Under the pieces are notes generated by a model. The model did not search any database. It had not been told where the DNA came from and was given only the letters and a program-made list of their open reading frames with translations. The position numbers and the translations under genes are program-made. Below, piece by piece: positions 8,501 through 17,880 of a DNA stretch of 34,216 nt. The DNA is from Candidatus Woesearchaeota archaeon (GTDB lineage: Archaea > Nanobdellota > Nanobdellia > Woesearchaeales > GW2011-AR15): NCBI GenBank assembly GCA_014729915.1, contig WJJD01000054.1:1-34216 (forward strand), given 5' to 3'. Numbering within the stretch: the first letter of the stretch is position 1; the number at the start of each line of letters is the position of its first letter.

Positions 8501-10044
8501 TATTTTCTCATCCACATGGGAATAACTGGACAAATAATAATACTTTAGATTTCAGCTGGTCAGGTCATGATTCTGTCTCAGGAATTTACGGGTATAGTTT
8601 TGTTCTGGATAACAAAGATTTAACAATTCCTGATAAGATTACTGATTTTCCAAATATAAATTCTAAACAAATTAATGATCTTGTTGACAATAACTATACT
8701 TTTCATATAAGACCAAAAGATAATGCCGGAAACTGGGGAGATGCTGTTCATTCAGATGAGATAGGAATAGATACTAAAGCCCCGACAAAACCTCAATTAA
8801 TAGAAGATACAATACTTGCTGATTCAACTGAAGAAATCACTTTCTTATGGACAGAATCACTTGATCTGCCCTTAGGTAAAGCATCAGGACTTTTTTCTTA
8901 TTTTCTGAATGTTACTGATCTTAATATAGATCAGGTAATATTTTCTGAATGGGTAGGAAAACAACAGGAATATACATTAGATTCCACTGACAACATAATA
9001 GAAGGTCATAGTTATCATGCGAATGTGATTTCTAAAGACAAGGCAGGAACAAATAGTACATTTGTAGAATCGGAAGATACTACGCCTCCGGAAATAACCT
9101 TTATTAAACCAAGAGGAGATGTAGCTCAAACACCAATACTTATTGTAAAAACAAATGAAAATACTGTATGCAAATATAGTCTTGATTCAGCAAATTACAG
9201 GATATTTAGATACACAAACTCTACATATCACGAATCAATAATAAATACAGTTCCGGGATATCATGATGTTGAAATTATTTGCACAGACAATGCCGGGTTA
9301 ATAAATTTCACATCAACCTTTTTTAATATCACAGAAAAAATTCTTTCTTCGATAAATATTGTGAAAGAAAAAGAATTCTTTTCAGGAATTAATTCTGAGC
9401 TTATTATTTCTACACAACCGGAAATAGGCGAAATAAAAAGAGAAGAGATTAATGTGCAGCTAAACTCTGAAAAAATAAATGATTTTGTGTTAGAGGATCT
9501 TGGAGCAGGCAACTATAGTCTTATTCTGGTTCCTGAGAAAAACGGAACAGTCCTGATAAACATCACAATAAGATCAGTAAGTGACCAAATTGTTGTAAAT
9601 ATTAACGAATTTAAATTCAACCTTGAATATACCGGAAATATCGGTAATGTAATTCAGGATGAAAAATATATATCAAGCCAAAAAGATTCTGTATTTGGAT
9701 TAGCAGCAGACAGTTCAGAAGTTAAAACAGGTAATTCTTCATCTTCTATACGTATTAAATCCGGAACAGATGGTGTTGTATACATATTTAACACAAAAAC
9801 TTCTGAAACATTAGATGAAAAACAAAAGGATCTAAAAAAAGCGACATTTACAAATAATTTAAATGCATTCGGATATAGATTTGATAAAAAATACAAACTC
9901 ATATCATACAGGAGCTATAGTGATATAATGTTTGAAGAAATTTTTAAATTTCAGAAAGGTAAATACGAATTTAAAATTAAAAATCAGGGTTTAGATGAGA
10001 ATGATAATATTAAAATAAAAATTTCTCCTATTGAAAACTCCTAA
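5539..10044 (+). CDS. Giant secreted protein with vWA domain and MopE-like motifs
   Basis: This is a 1501-residue protein. Residues 1-28 form a Sec signal peptide (basic start, IFIIISIIFFINIVKA, then A/Q cleavage). A cysteine-rich region follows, with a motif at about 229 (CSCYDGIDNDRNGIIDEG). The vWA domain spans about 262-450 and keeps a full MIDAS: DRSGS at 268-272, Thr345 in GGYTAMGDA and Asp373 in LLSDG, so it should bind a divalent metal and a protein ligand. Putative metal-binding motifs of the MopE type lie at about 485 (CDGLDNDCDGFIDEG), 509 and 535. From about 770 to the end is a module shared with the next two genes, with Fn3/Ig-like strands and many N-x-S/T sites. No C-terminal anchor is visible. 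The role is probably cell-surface adhesion (inference). Confidence 0.88.
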   Translation: MSMSKKRGILNLIFIIISIIFFINIVKAQWLYCGVENPDGTSAGQNSVVFDPTGGTPNAICSYQWSIYCSQIGDYRRWAYSDDATEYIVGVNTDDPSHPQYHWGTTYSDRQDRQIIHSCNCVACNLDNPDLCNITGRWMTCDENQVIESTECSYYCYPFCPVDTSSRDFCNATIPCQGSETCCDNMCYETDTNKKNCGTCGNDCEFLEYCNSGICESLWLWSPDAQTECSCYDGIDNDRNGIIDEGCDCVEAEENLTGTPIDMMLAIDRSGSMNSQTQSGDTKMDIAKTSSINFINMDVWIETDAMGLVTFGTQATLDQSMLLMTYPNREILNDTVLSISPGGYTAMGDAINLAVNEILTGTSSHKYIILLSDGISNRGEGSLTAAQNAADNNIELYTIGMGTDVDDSKLINIAEMTGGEYFFAVNGDEINDVFLYIGREIKGYERLCGPDTDIGECDFGSQICNETTLQWQGCVGAVFPTDEICDGLDNDCDGFIDEGGCACISETEVCDGLDNDCDGQIDEIPECNCDDVETNCNDGIDNNCNGEWDYDTLDRGSFGNVPPHGDSDCAINLTDISLDQTDYCKDTWFEANCTPHVSPVNSVEMYVDENLNSIPDQGEYCSYLRWELNSAVFNCSSKNNGQKNVTCIVNQSKSYQTGTNQSFEINVLGDTPVVTLYDPNNNTHIENYYKYYETVFIYSVQDSSDNIFNCTLLLNNESVLNNTDIPESTIVNFTINLTSDDYEWQISCTDNSICRSTGYSGKRKLSISYHEEIDIRSLDYSYLTNPECTSLPAVTLNISYPPFAQSCRFGNENKDTWSSTYPLWEPCISQKYWILNKTKGIRTVHIEIKYNDTYISGLNDTIEYDPLGKCMDITEPMPPSVVDDGNYSNSDSTFHAYWYGAYDPESIKYNLRLEYEYLINDSNGTVVTHPLGGWNSTGYDTEINLINLNLSHGETYYVHVKVINSNNLTSTYSSDGITVDVVNPGLTLFSHPHGNNWTNNNTLDFSWSGHDSVSGIYGYSFVLDNKDLTIPDKITDFPNINSKQINDLVDNNYTFHIRPKDNAGNWGDAVHSDEIGIDTKAPTKPQLIEDTILADSTEEITFLWTESLDLPLGKASGLFSYFLNVTDLNIDQVIFSEWVGKQQEYTLDSTDNIIEGHSYHANVISKDKAGTNSTFVESEDTTPPEITFIKPRGDVAQTPILIVKTNENTVCKYSLDSANYRIFRYTNSTYHESIINTVPGYHDVEIICTDNAGLINFTSTFFNITEKILSSINIVKEKEFFSGINSELIISTQPEIGEIKREEINVQLNSEKINDFVLEDLGAGNYSLILVPEKNGTVLINITIRSVSDQIVVNINEFKFNLEYTGNIGNVIQDEKYISSQKDSVFGLAADSSEVKTGNSSSSIRIKSGTDGVVYIFNTKTSETLDEKQKDLKKATFTNNLNAFGYRFDKKYKLISYRSYSDIMFEEIFKFQKGKYEFKIKNQGLDENDNIKIKISPIENS

Positions 10045-10120
10045 AAAAAAATCTATTGATTTTATTTGGGTTTTCTATTAAGCCGGGAGGTATGATAGTT
10101 AGAGAATCTTTGGAATTTAA

Positions 10121-10144
10121 CATTTTTGCTTTGCAGAAATTCAT
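10121..10144. repeat. Short near-palindrome before the second adhesin gene
   Basis: CATTTTTGCTTTGCAGAAAT followed by TCAT is nearly symmetric around GCTTTGC. It resembles the perfect palindrome at 32250-32266 (ATTTCGCTTTGCGAAAT) and, in its right half, the GAAATTCAT ending of the tandem repeats near 5490. It lies 19 bp before the ATG at 10163. A shared regulatory or mobile palindrome is possible, but the evidence is thin. Confidence 0.35.
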
Positions 10145-10162
10145 AAGGTAAATATTAATATT

Positions 10163-12472
10163 ATGTGTAATAAAAAATTTTTAAAATATGTATTTATTGT
10201 TTTAGCTGGTCTTGTTCAGTTATCATTAGCTGATACTCTGTTTATTCATAATCTGGGCCATACAGGTTTTGACCAAATACATCCTGAATACACTTCAATA
10301 AGAACAGTCTATCTTAAAATTAATTATAGTTCACAGCCTGTAGAGTGCAGGTATGCAAATCATAACTCCTCAATAAATTCTCCTGAACAGGGAAGTTCTG
10401 CATGGACTTATTGGGAACCCTGTTTTGAACAAAAATACTGGACTTTATCAGATTATGCAGGAATAAAATATGTATATGTCCAGATAAACTACTCATCATC
10501 AATTGTTTTATTAAATGATTCCATATTCTATAATTCAACAGGTGCAGGACTTGATGTAACTCCCCCGACAACACCTGATTTAAAAGTTAAAAGATACCAG
10601 AATGACAATGAAAGTATAGTAGTCAAATGGGAAAAATCAAATGATTATGAATCCGAGGAATTGCTGCATATCCCGTTAATATATGAAATTAAATTATTCA
10701 ATGATAGTTTTGAACTAATAAAGAATGATACTACAAAAAAGTTAAAATACACATTTTCCAATCTTTCTCTGTCCCATAGAGAAAACATAACAGTTAATGT
10801 AACTGCTGTTAATTCAGCAGGACTAAAAAGCAATTCTTCAAGTCAAAAAATATCAATTGATCTTGTTTCTCCATACCTTACTAGTATTGATCTGGCTGAG
10901 TTTTTAAATTCTACTTCAAAAATATTTCAGCCAGTTTCCCAAGACGTCTGGATTAATACTGAAGAACTTAGATTTTCATGGTCAGGATATGACTCTGATT
11001 CAGGTGTTTATGCATTTAGTTATCATTTGTCTGAGAAAAATAAAAGTCCAGACAATATTCCTGAAGGAGATATCGGCGGATTTTCCAGTGAAACTTCACA
11101 TAGATTTTATCATTTGAACACAGGAATATTTTATTTTACAGTAATGTCTAGAGATACGGCAGGAAACTGGGATAATAATTTTGATTCTCAACTTATAAAA
11201 ATAGACAAAACACCTCCAAAAAGACCTGAAATAATTTCTAAAAAATATAATGCTAAAACCGAATCATTAACATTTTACTGGTCAGGTTCAGAGGATGATG
11301 AATCAGGTATATCATACTACAGGGTAAATGTTTCTGATCAGGATGATGTTTTTGTTGAGAGTTTTATTGTTAATGATACTACCGGAACATTAAATAATAC
11401 TCTTTCTCAAAAATACAAGGCAATTGTCGGGGTAAAAAATGGTGCCGGGATCTGGAAATGGTCCAATCAAAAAGAAGCAGAAATAGACTCAGATGCCCCG
11501 GAAATAAATTCTTTTATTGAGGGAGTAATTAATTCTAACAACCCGATAATCAGTATTGAAACAGATGAAAAATCCAGTTGCAGATATAAGATGCCTTCTG
11601 GTAAATATCAGTTATTTAGATTTACAAATTCAACATATCATGAAGACATCATAAATGTTTTGGACGGGTTAGTAAATATTGAAATTAACTGTTCGGACAG
11701 ATATGGCAATTATAATGATACCTTTGCAATTTCTTTTAATGTAGATACATCTTATGAACCTTATCAGATTGAGATGCCTGATAATCTTACCACATACCAG
11801 GATTCTTTATTTTCATTCAGTGTAAATGTCACATCTGATAACTCTACTCTTCTTTCAGGAATACCTTTTCAGGATTGGTCTTTTAAAATTTCCGGAAAAG
11901 ACCAACTATTTAGTATATTTGATGCTGGCAGCGGAAAATACAATGTTTATTTTATCCCACCACTTGATCCCGGAAATTACCAGATAGAGCTGTGCATAAG
12001 AGAAAATGTGTGCAATAGTAAACTAATTAACGTCTTTGCTGTCAGTCTTGAAACTAAATTTGTTACAGATGAAGCTCTGTCAGTACAGACTACAGAAAAA
12101 ATATCCTATCATAAGGATTCAGAAAAATTTTTCGGATTAGCTTCAGATGATAGAAACACAGATCCTGATCCTTCAAAGATAAAAATAAATTCCAGTCTTA
12201 ATAACAACATATTTATCTTTTCAAGTTTTGAAAAAACTCCTGTTTTACATAAGGATAAATATCTTAAAAATAAAGAATTCTTAAAAAAGACAGCTCCGAA
12301 TTTTGGTTCTTCTTTTATTGAAATTATCAAATTAAATTCTATATTAAAATATGAGGATATAAAACTAGTTACTGATAATAATATTCTCGTAAGACAAAGT
12401 AGTAAAAAAATTAGGCTTAAAAAAACCCACAAAGACGGCAAAAGAGCAGTAAAAATTGATTCATTAACATGA
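10163..12472 (+). CDS. Secreted adhesin-like protein, shared C-terminal module only
   Basis: This 769-residue protein has a signal peptide (KKFLKYVFIVLAGLVQLSLA, then cleavage before Asp) and consists almost entirely of the module that ends its two neighbours. Landmarks are FIHNLGHTGFDQ at the mature N-terminus, RTVYLKINY, WEPC at 84-87, SIFYNSTG, Fn3-like strands, GAGIWKWSNQ, a cysteine-containing domain ending RFTNSTYHEDIIN, and a Gly-rich Ig-like end (DAGSGKYNVYFIPP). Potential N-glycosylation sites are frequent. No catalytic motif or membrane anchor is visible. Its stop overlaps the ATG of the next gene (ATGA at 12469), so the two are cotranslated. I infer a structural surface protein. 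Confidence 0.85.
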   Translation: MCNKKFLKYVFIVLAGLVQLSLADTLFIHNLGHTGFDQIHPEYTSIRTVYLKINYSSQPVECRYANHNSSINSPEQGSSAWTYWEPCFEQKYWTLSDYAGIKYVYVQINYSSSIVLLNDSIFYNSTGAGLDVTPPTTPDLKVKRYQNDNESIVVKWEKSNDYESEELLHIPLIYEIKLFNDSFELIKNDTTKKLKYTFSNLSLSHRENITVNVTAVNSAGLKSNSSSQKISIDLVSPYLTSIDLAEFLNSTSKIFQPVSQDVWINTEELRFSWSGYDSDSGVYAFSYHLSEKNKSPDNIPEGDIGGFSSETSHRFYHLNTGIFYFTVMSRDTAGNWDNNFDSQLIKIDKTPPKRPEIISKKYNAKTESLTFYWSGSEDDESGISYYRVNVSDQDDVFVESFIVNDTTGTLNNTLSQKYKAIVGVKNGAGIWKWSNQKEAEIDSDAPEINSFIEGVINSNNPIISIETDEKSSCRYKMPSGKYQLFRFTNSTYHEDIINVLDGLVNIEINCSDRYGNYNDTFAISFNVDTSYEPYQIEMPDNLTTYQDSLFSFSVNVTSDNSTLLSGIPFQDWSFKISGKDQLFSIFDAGSGKYNVYFIPPLDPGNYQIELCIRENVCNSKLINVFAVSLETKFVTDEALSVQTTEKISYHKDSEKFFGLASDDRNTDPDPSKIKINSSLNNNIFIFSSFEKTPVLHKDKYLKNKEFLKKTAPNFGSSFIEIIKLNSILKYEDIKLVTDNNILVRQSSKKIRLKKTHKDGKRAVKIDSLT

Positions 12473-15400
12473 GATTAAAAAAAATAGTAATTAAAATCAT
12501 AATAATTCTTGGAATTGCTCTTTCAATTTCTTCTTCTGTAAATGCCTGGTGGAATTCTAGCTGGCAATACAGGCAAAATTTAACATTTGATAATAGCGGA
12601 CAGTCATCCTTGTCTGATTTTCCTGTTCTCATACATTTAACACCAACAAATTTCAATTACAGCCACATAAGACCTGACGGGAAGGACATTAGGTTTATTG
12701 ATTCTGATGATTCTACTAAGCTGAGCTATGAAATAGAAGAATGGAATTATAATGGTGACTCATATATCTGGGTAAAAGTTCCAAATATCCTCGCTAGTTC
12801 AACAAGTGATTATATTTGGTTATATTATAATTATTCTCAGGCAAGTGATGAACAGGACAAAGAAAATGTATGGGATGAGTATTATATCGGAGTTTGGCAC
12901 TTAAATGAAACAGGGACAGGAACAAGATATGATTCCACTTCAAATAACCAAGATGGGACAACCATTAATTATGATGGTACTGAAGGTATTTCTGCAAAAA
13001 TTGCTGGTGGAGAAGAAATAGATGGCATTGATGACTCAATAAATACTGGTTGGTATCCTTCACCGAATAATTATACTATCAGTTTCTGGGTTAATTGGAA
13101 CAGTATATCAGAATATGGGTTATCAGGAACACATGATGAGGCAAATCATCGTCTTTATCTTGGGATCGATGTAGAAAATGATGCTATGTTTGGTGCAGGA
13201 AACACGTATGTTGCTGCTGATGATCATCACATGACAGCAGGAACATGGTACTATCTCACGATGACAACTAATGGAACAGATGCTTTTTATTATGTGAATG
13301 CGACTCAAAAATCAACTTTTAGCTTTACATGGACAGGAACAAGTGCTGGAGCTTTCTTACTTGGTGATATTGGTGGGAGTTATGGTGCCAGTAATGATAG
13401 GGATATTAATGGTATTATTGATGAGTTTAGAATATCAAATATAACTCGATCACCATCCTGGATAAGCGCAACCCACCTTGCAATGTCTGATCAGTTTATT
13501 ACTTACGGAAATGAACAAGGATATTCTCCTCCCCCTGAATGGTGGAACAATGACTGGATCTGTAGAAAAAATTTAACATTTGATAATTCAGGACAAACAG
13601 AACAATTAGCTGCTTTTCCGGTTTTAGTGAAATTAACTCCGAGTAATTTTGATTATTCAGATGTTCAGACTGATGGTGATGATATTAGATTTGTTGATTC
13701 AGATAATACATTAAGTTTAAATTTTGAAGTTGAAGATTGGAATTATAACAGTGACTCATATATCTGGGTAAATGTGCCAAATATTCCTGCTTCTTCCAGT
13801 TCAGATTATATATATATGTATTTTTGCAATCCTTCTGCAGCAAATGGTGAAAATCCGGAATCTGTCTGGAACAATAATTATGTCTTTGTTCAGCATCTTG
13901 AAGAATCTTCGGGTACAATATTTGATTCCACATCTTTTAATAATGACGGTTCTGTTAATGGAGCTGTATATAGTAGTTCCGGATATCTAGACGGTAATTA
14001 TGAATTTGACGGCGATACTGATTATATCTCTGTTAATGATGATAATAGTCTTGATCTCTCAAATACTTTTACACTTGAAGCCTGGATATATCCGACTGCC
14101 TGGGGTGGCTCCGGACAGTACGGAAGAATAATCCATAAAGCTGACTCCGGAGGATATAGATTTTATACAAGATCCTCTTCATCCAGTGTAGCTTTATTTG
14201 ATGGTTCAAGCAGATGTGACAGCGGTTCAATACAGCTTGATCAATGGACTTATGTTGCTGCTACATTTGATGAGTCTGCATATCCTGAAGCAGACTTATT
14301 TCTCGACGGATCCTCTTCAACCGGAACTTGTTCAGGAGACTTTACTTTTAGTGCAACAACCGGATCTCTGTGTATCGGCTCCAGCTGTGGAAGTACTGAA
14401 GAATTCCAGGGCATGATTGACGAAGTAAGAATCTCAAATAATCTACGATCAGATTCCTGGATAAGCGCATCCCACCTTGCAATGTCTGATCAGTTTATTA
14501 CTTTCGGAACAAAAGAGACAAATAAGGTTTCTGACGGAGAAAGCTGTAGTAATGGTAATGGGTGCCTGAACAATTTATGCATAGAAGGGATCTGCAGGAG
14601 CAGTTGTTCTTCTTCTTACAACGGAGACAGATGTTCTGATGATTCATTTGCATATGATAACATAAACAGCGGTATCTGTGCAAGAACTTATTCAGGATTC
14701 TGGACTTGTGATAAAAATGAAGTATCTTATTTTTCAACTGATTATTACCAGGATTGTTATTACTCGGAAAACGGAGCACCATCAAGCTCAATTCAATGTG
14801 ATGGAGATGTAGATCCTTCTTATTCTGGTGAAGGGATCTGTTCTTATTCTTCAGGTGCCGAAAGTATATCTTCTGTGAATTGTGATACAGATGAGATATG
14901 CTATGATGACACAAATTATAGAAATGATTGTAATAACTGTTATTTATCAGGAAGTGACTGGGATTCCTGTGATTATAATGTTGGAATAAGTTATGCTACT
15001 GACGGAATCTGTGTTTATAATGGTGAATGTGATAATTCAGGTGAAGCCTGTTACAATGGTACAGTTTATGTTTCAGACTGTACAAACTGCGGTATTTCAA
15101 CAACTGACAACGACGCCTGTGATTCAGTAATAAGTGATGGAGAGTATACAGCCAATGGAATCTGTGTTTATAATGGTGAATGCGATACTGATGAAACCTG
15201 TGTTTACGGATCATCCGGTACAATTTATCCCGGCTGCAGTTATCCTGACTGTGATCCTTCAAATGGTGTTGAAAACAAATGTACACCTTTAGGAAGTACA
15301 GTATGGGCGCCTGATGGGTTGTGTACTGGATCTGAAGGAAGCGAAGTCTGTACACAAAACGGAAACGAGATTTGTATTGATTCTGCAGATTCAAACAGAT

Positions 15401-17880
15401 TAAAAAACAATTGTAATAACTGCAATAATATTGATTCATGTGATAACTTCCTCTCAGACTCAGATTTTGAGCAAGACGGAATATGCTGCTTTAGTTCATG
15501 TGTCGGAACTGATTCTTCTGACTGCTGCTCAGATTCTGATTGTTCATCCGGAGAATATTGTATAGGATACATGTGTATTTTTTCAAAACCAGTTAAACTA
15601 GATGTTTATAATCTGGGACAAACAGGATTTGAACAGACAAACCCAAAATTCAGTTCAATAAGGACAGTATATCTTGAGATGAACTATTCAGGAGAACCTG
15701 ATGTATGCAGGTATGTTAATTTTGATGATCCGGCCCAGGCACCCTCAGATGATTATCCTTTATGGTCAAAATGGGAACCCTGTTTATTAAAAAAATTCTG
15801 GAAAGTATCAGAATATACAGGAAACAAGACTGTTTATGTCCAGGTTAATTTTACAACTTCAAGTTTCCAATTTTTAGTTAATGATTCAATATTTTATAAT
15901 TCAACAGGAGAAGGAGGAATAGATACTACTCCTCCAGGAGCACCTATAATAAATGACGGGAATTATTCAAACAATAACAATACAATTAAAGTTTCATGGG
16001 AGAGTGCCTCTGATTTTGAATCAGTTGAAGTATTAGGAATACCTCTTCAATATTTTGTTGAACTAATTGTAAATAATACCCAGATTAAAAATGCAACAAC
16101 TTATAAGGAGTCTTATACATTTACAGGACTTAACTTAACACATGGAACAACTGTTATATTTAATGTGACAGCAATAAATTCTGCAGAATTAATAAATACA
16201 TCTTCATCAGACGGTGTGCTGATAGACTTAGTTTCGCCCGCGCCTGCGCCAATTATTCTTGAACATAATATACTAAATCTCACAACACAAACATTAGAGG
16301 AAGCAAATCAAATAGACTGGTATAATACAAGAAAAGTTCAATTTTACTGGAATGCAGATGGACATGACACTGACTCAGGAATCGGGGCTTACAGCTACAT
16401 ACTTACAACCAGAGCAGACTCATTTCCTGATTATATTCCTGAGGGAAATGAACAGTATTACCCTAAGGAAAAAAATCATACTTTTGAAAAACTTAAACAA
16501 GGCAATTACTATTTCAAAGTTCGGGCAGAAGATAAAGCTGGAAACTGGGGAGATTACAGGGAATTTAACATTCATGTTGACAATACTCCTCCTGAAAGAT
16601 CTGAAATATTAACGAAAAAGTATGATTCAGGTATGGGCACAATAGAATATTTTTGGAGTGAATCAGATGATATCTCAGAAATAGTCAGTTATCAGATTAA
16701 TCTTACTTATCCAAATAAAACATTATATAAGACAAAACAGGTCTCCGGAACAGAAACTAATTGCAGCATAATTGTTGATTCAGACACATATAACGCTATA
16801 ATAGGGGCAAAAAACGGAGCAGGGATATGGAGATGGTCAAATCAGCAACAGGTAATTACAGATTTTGATCCGCCTGAAATAATAAAAAAACAACCATCAG
16901 CTCTCTATGTATCTAATGAACCAAAAATTATGATCTGGACCAATGAAAAAGCAGTCTGCAGATATAATATTACAGGAACCGATTATACAGATTTCTTATA
17001 TACTGAAGATACATATCATGAATCAAAAATAAAATCCCAGGAGAATATGGCTTCTTTTAAGATTTTATGCACAGATTTATACAATAATACAATGACATCT
17101 CCTGAATTCCTGGAATTTAAACTGGATTTTCAACAAACTGCTGAAAACGGAAATTCAGATTCTGTTGTTAATACATATCCAAAAGTAAAGACTATTTTTA
17201 ATTTTAATGTGTCAAATTCATCAGGTAGTTTCCTATCAGGAATTTCAAGCAAAAGAATTAATATTCTTTCAGATAATATTAAATTAGATTATGATACTCA
17301 TGATAGAGGAGACGGAAATTATTTAATTTCTTTTATTGCACCTGAAAGTCCGGACACTTATATTTTGAATCTTAGTATTGATTCATGGAGCAGTTTAATA
17401 ACCCTGAATGTTGATAATCTACATTTAATTACTGAGATAAAATCAAATTCCGTTACAAATAATTTTTCACATATTGTCTATGCTGATGAAAATGATTACA
17501 CCGTCGGTATCGCTGCAAACAATAAAAATGCAACATTAACACCAGGGAGATTAAATTTATCTTCATCAGTTTACTCAGAAATACTTGTTTTTGTTTCCAG
17601 ACCAGATATTAATCTTAAAACAAGAAATACGCTGTTAAAAAGAAACGAATTTTTAAAACAAATAAATCCGAATTTCGGATTCAATACACAAAATAAATAT
17701 TTTATATCAACATTTCTTTCATATAAAGACAAAGACATTTATTCAGATGATGTCGGTTTTCTTGATCAGGGTATACATAATCTCTTGATAATAAATAAAT
17801 TCAGTTCTAACAATTATACAGAACTTAAAGTAACTAAAAACATTTCATCTTCAAAAGAAGAGGTATTTGTTTATGAATAA
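12469..17880 (+). CDS. Giant secreted protein: two DUF2341-LamG units, Cys-rich region, shared module
   Basis: This is an 1803-residue protein with a signal peptide (VIKIIIILGIALSISSSVNA). Domain order: DUF2341 (about 27-135, starting WWNSSWQYRQNLTFDNSG), concanavalin/LamG-like (about 140-345), a second DUF2341 (about 358-465, WWNNDWICRKNLTFDNSG), and a second LamG-like domain (about 470-682) ending in almost the same motif as the first. A cysteine-rich stretch with internal repeats (GICVYNGECD twice, 51 codons apart) spans about 683-1040. The module shared with the two upstream proteins covers about 1041-1803 (WEPC at 1102-1105). DUF2341 and LamG-like pairs usually bind glycans on surface proteins. 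The gene starts by ATGA overlap and its end overlaps a pilin-like gene, tying it to the pilus operon. A candidate pilus-associated adhesin. Confidence 0.88.
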   Translation: MRLKKIVIKIIIILGIALSISSSVNAWWNSSWQYRQNLTFDNSGQSSLSDFPVLIHLTPTNFNYSHIRPDGKDIRFIDSDDSTKLSYEIEEWNYNGDSYIWVKVPNILASSTSDYIWLYYNYSQASDEQDKENVWDEYYIGVWHLNETGTGTRYDSTSNNQDGTTINYDGTEGISAKIAGGEEIDGIDDSINTGWYPSPNNYTISFWVNWNSISEYGLSGTHDEANHRLYLGIDVENDAMFGAGNTYVAADDHHMTAGTWYYLTMTTNGTDAFYYVNATQKSTFSFTWTGTSAGAFLLGDIGGSYGASNDRDINGIIDEFRISNITRSPSWISATHLAMSDQFITYGNEQGYSPPPEWWNNDWICRKNLTFDNSGQTEQLAAFPVLVKLTPSNFDYSDVQTDGDDIRFVDSDNTLSLNFEVEDWNYNSDSYIWVNVPNIPASSSSDYIYMYFCNPSAANGENPESVWNNNYVFVQHLEESSGTIFDSTSFNNDGSVNGAVYSSSGYLDGNYEFDGDTDYISVNDDNSLDLSNTFTLEAWIYPTAWGGSGQYGRIIHKADSGGYRFYTRSSSSSVALFDGSSRCDSGSIQLDQWTYVAATFDESAYPEADLFLDGSSSTGTCSGDFTFSATTGSLCIGSSCGSTEEFQGMIDEVRISNNLRSDSWISASHLAMSDQFITFGTKETNKVSDGESCSNGNGCLNNLCIEGICRSSCSSSYNGDRCSDDSFAYDNINSGICARTYSGFWTCDKNEVSYFSTDYYQDCYYSENGAPSSSIQCDGDVDPSYSGEGICSYSSGAESISSVNCDTDEICYDDTNYRNDCNNCYLSGSDWDSCDYNVGISYATDGICVYNGECDNSGEACYNGTVYVSDCTNCGISTTDNDACDSVISDGEYTANGICVYNGECDTDETCVYGSSGTIYPGCSYPDCDPSNGVENKCTPLGSTVWAPDGLCTGSEGSEVCTQNGNEICIDSADSNRLKNNCNNCNNIDSCDNFLSDSDFEQDGICCFSSCVGTDSSDCCSDSDCSSGEYCIGYMCIFSKPVKLDVYNLGQTGFEQTNPKFSSIRTVYLEMNYSGEPDVCRYVNFDDPAQAPSDDYPLWSKWEPCLLKKFWKVSEYTGNKTVYVQVNFTTSSFQFLVNDSIFYNSTGEGGIDTTPPGAPIINDGNYSNNNNTIKVSWESASDFESVEVLGIPLQYFVELIVNNTQIKNATTYKESYTFTGLNLTHGTTVIFNVTAINSAELINTSSSDGVLIDLVSPAPAPIILEHNILNLTTQTLEEANQIDWYNTRKVQFYWNADGHDTDSGIGAYSYILTTRADSFPDYIPEGNEQYYPKEKNHTFEKLKQGNYYFKVRAEDKAGNWGDYREFNIHVDNTPPERSEILTKKYDSGMGTIEYFWSESDDISEIVSYQINLTYPNKTLYKTKQVSGTETNCSIIVDSDTYNAIIGAKNGAGIWRWSNQQQVITDFDPPEIIKKQPSALYVSNEPKIMIWTNEKAVCRYNITGTDYTDFLYTEDTYHESKIKSQENMASFKILCTDLYNNTMTSPEFLEFKLDFQQTAENGNSDSVVNTYPKVKTIFNFNVSNSSGSFLSGISSKRINILSDNIKLDYDTHDRGDGNYLISFIAPESPDTYILNLSIDSWSSLITLNVDNLHLITEIKSNSVTNNFSHIVYADENDYTVGIAANNKNATLTPGRLNLSSSVYSEILVFVSRPDINLKTRNTLLKRNEFLKQINPNFGFNTQNKYFISTFLSYKDKDIYSDDVGFLDQGIHNLLIINKFSSNNYTELKVTKNISSSKEEVFVYE
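17860..17864 (+). promoter_or_regulatory. Ribosome binding site deciding the pilin-like start at 17873
   Basis: GAGGT lies 8 bases before the ATG at 17873, inside the end of the adhesin gene. This favours the ATG over the in-frame TTG at 17867, which is only 2 bases from the site. Confidence 0.7.

Noticed and set aside
14498-15572. Minus-strand proteins opposite the Cys-rich adhesin region
   Set aside because: His/Tyr/Leu-rich sequence without family features, and entirely antisense to the 1803-residue gene.
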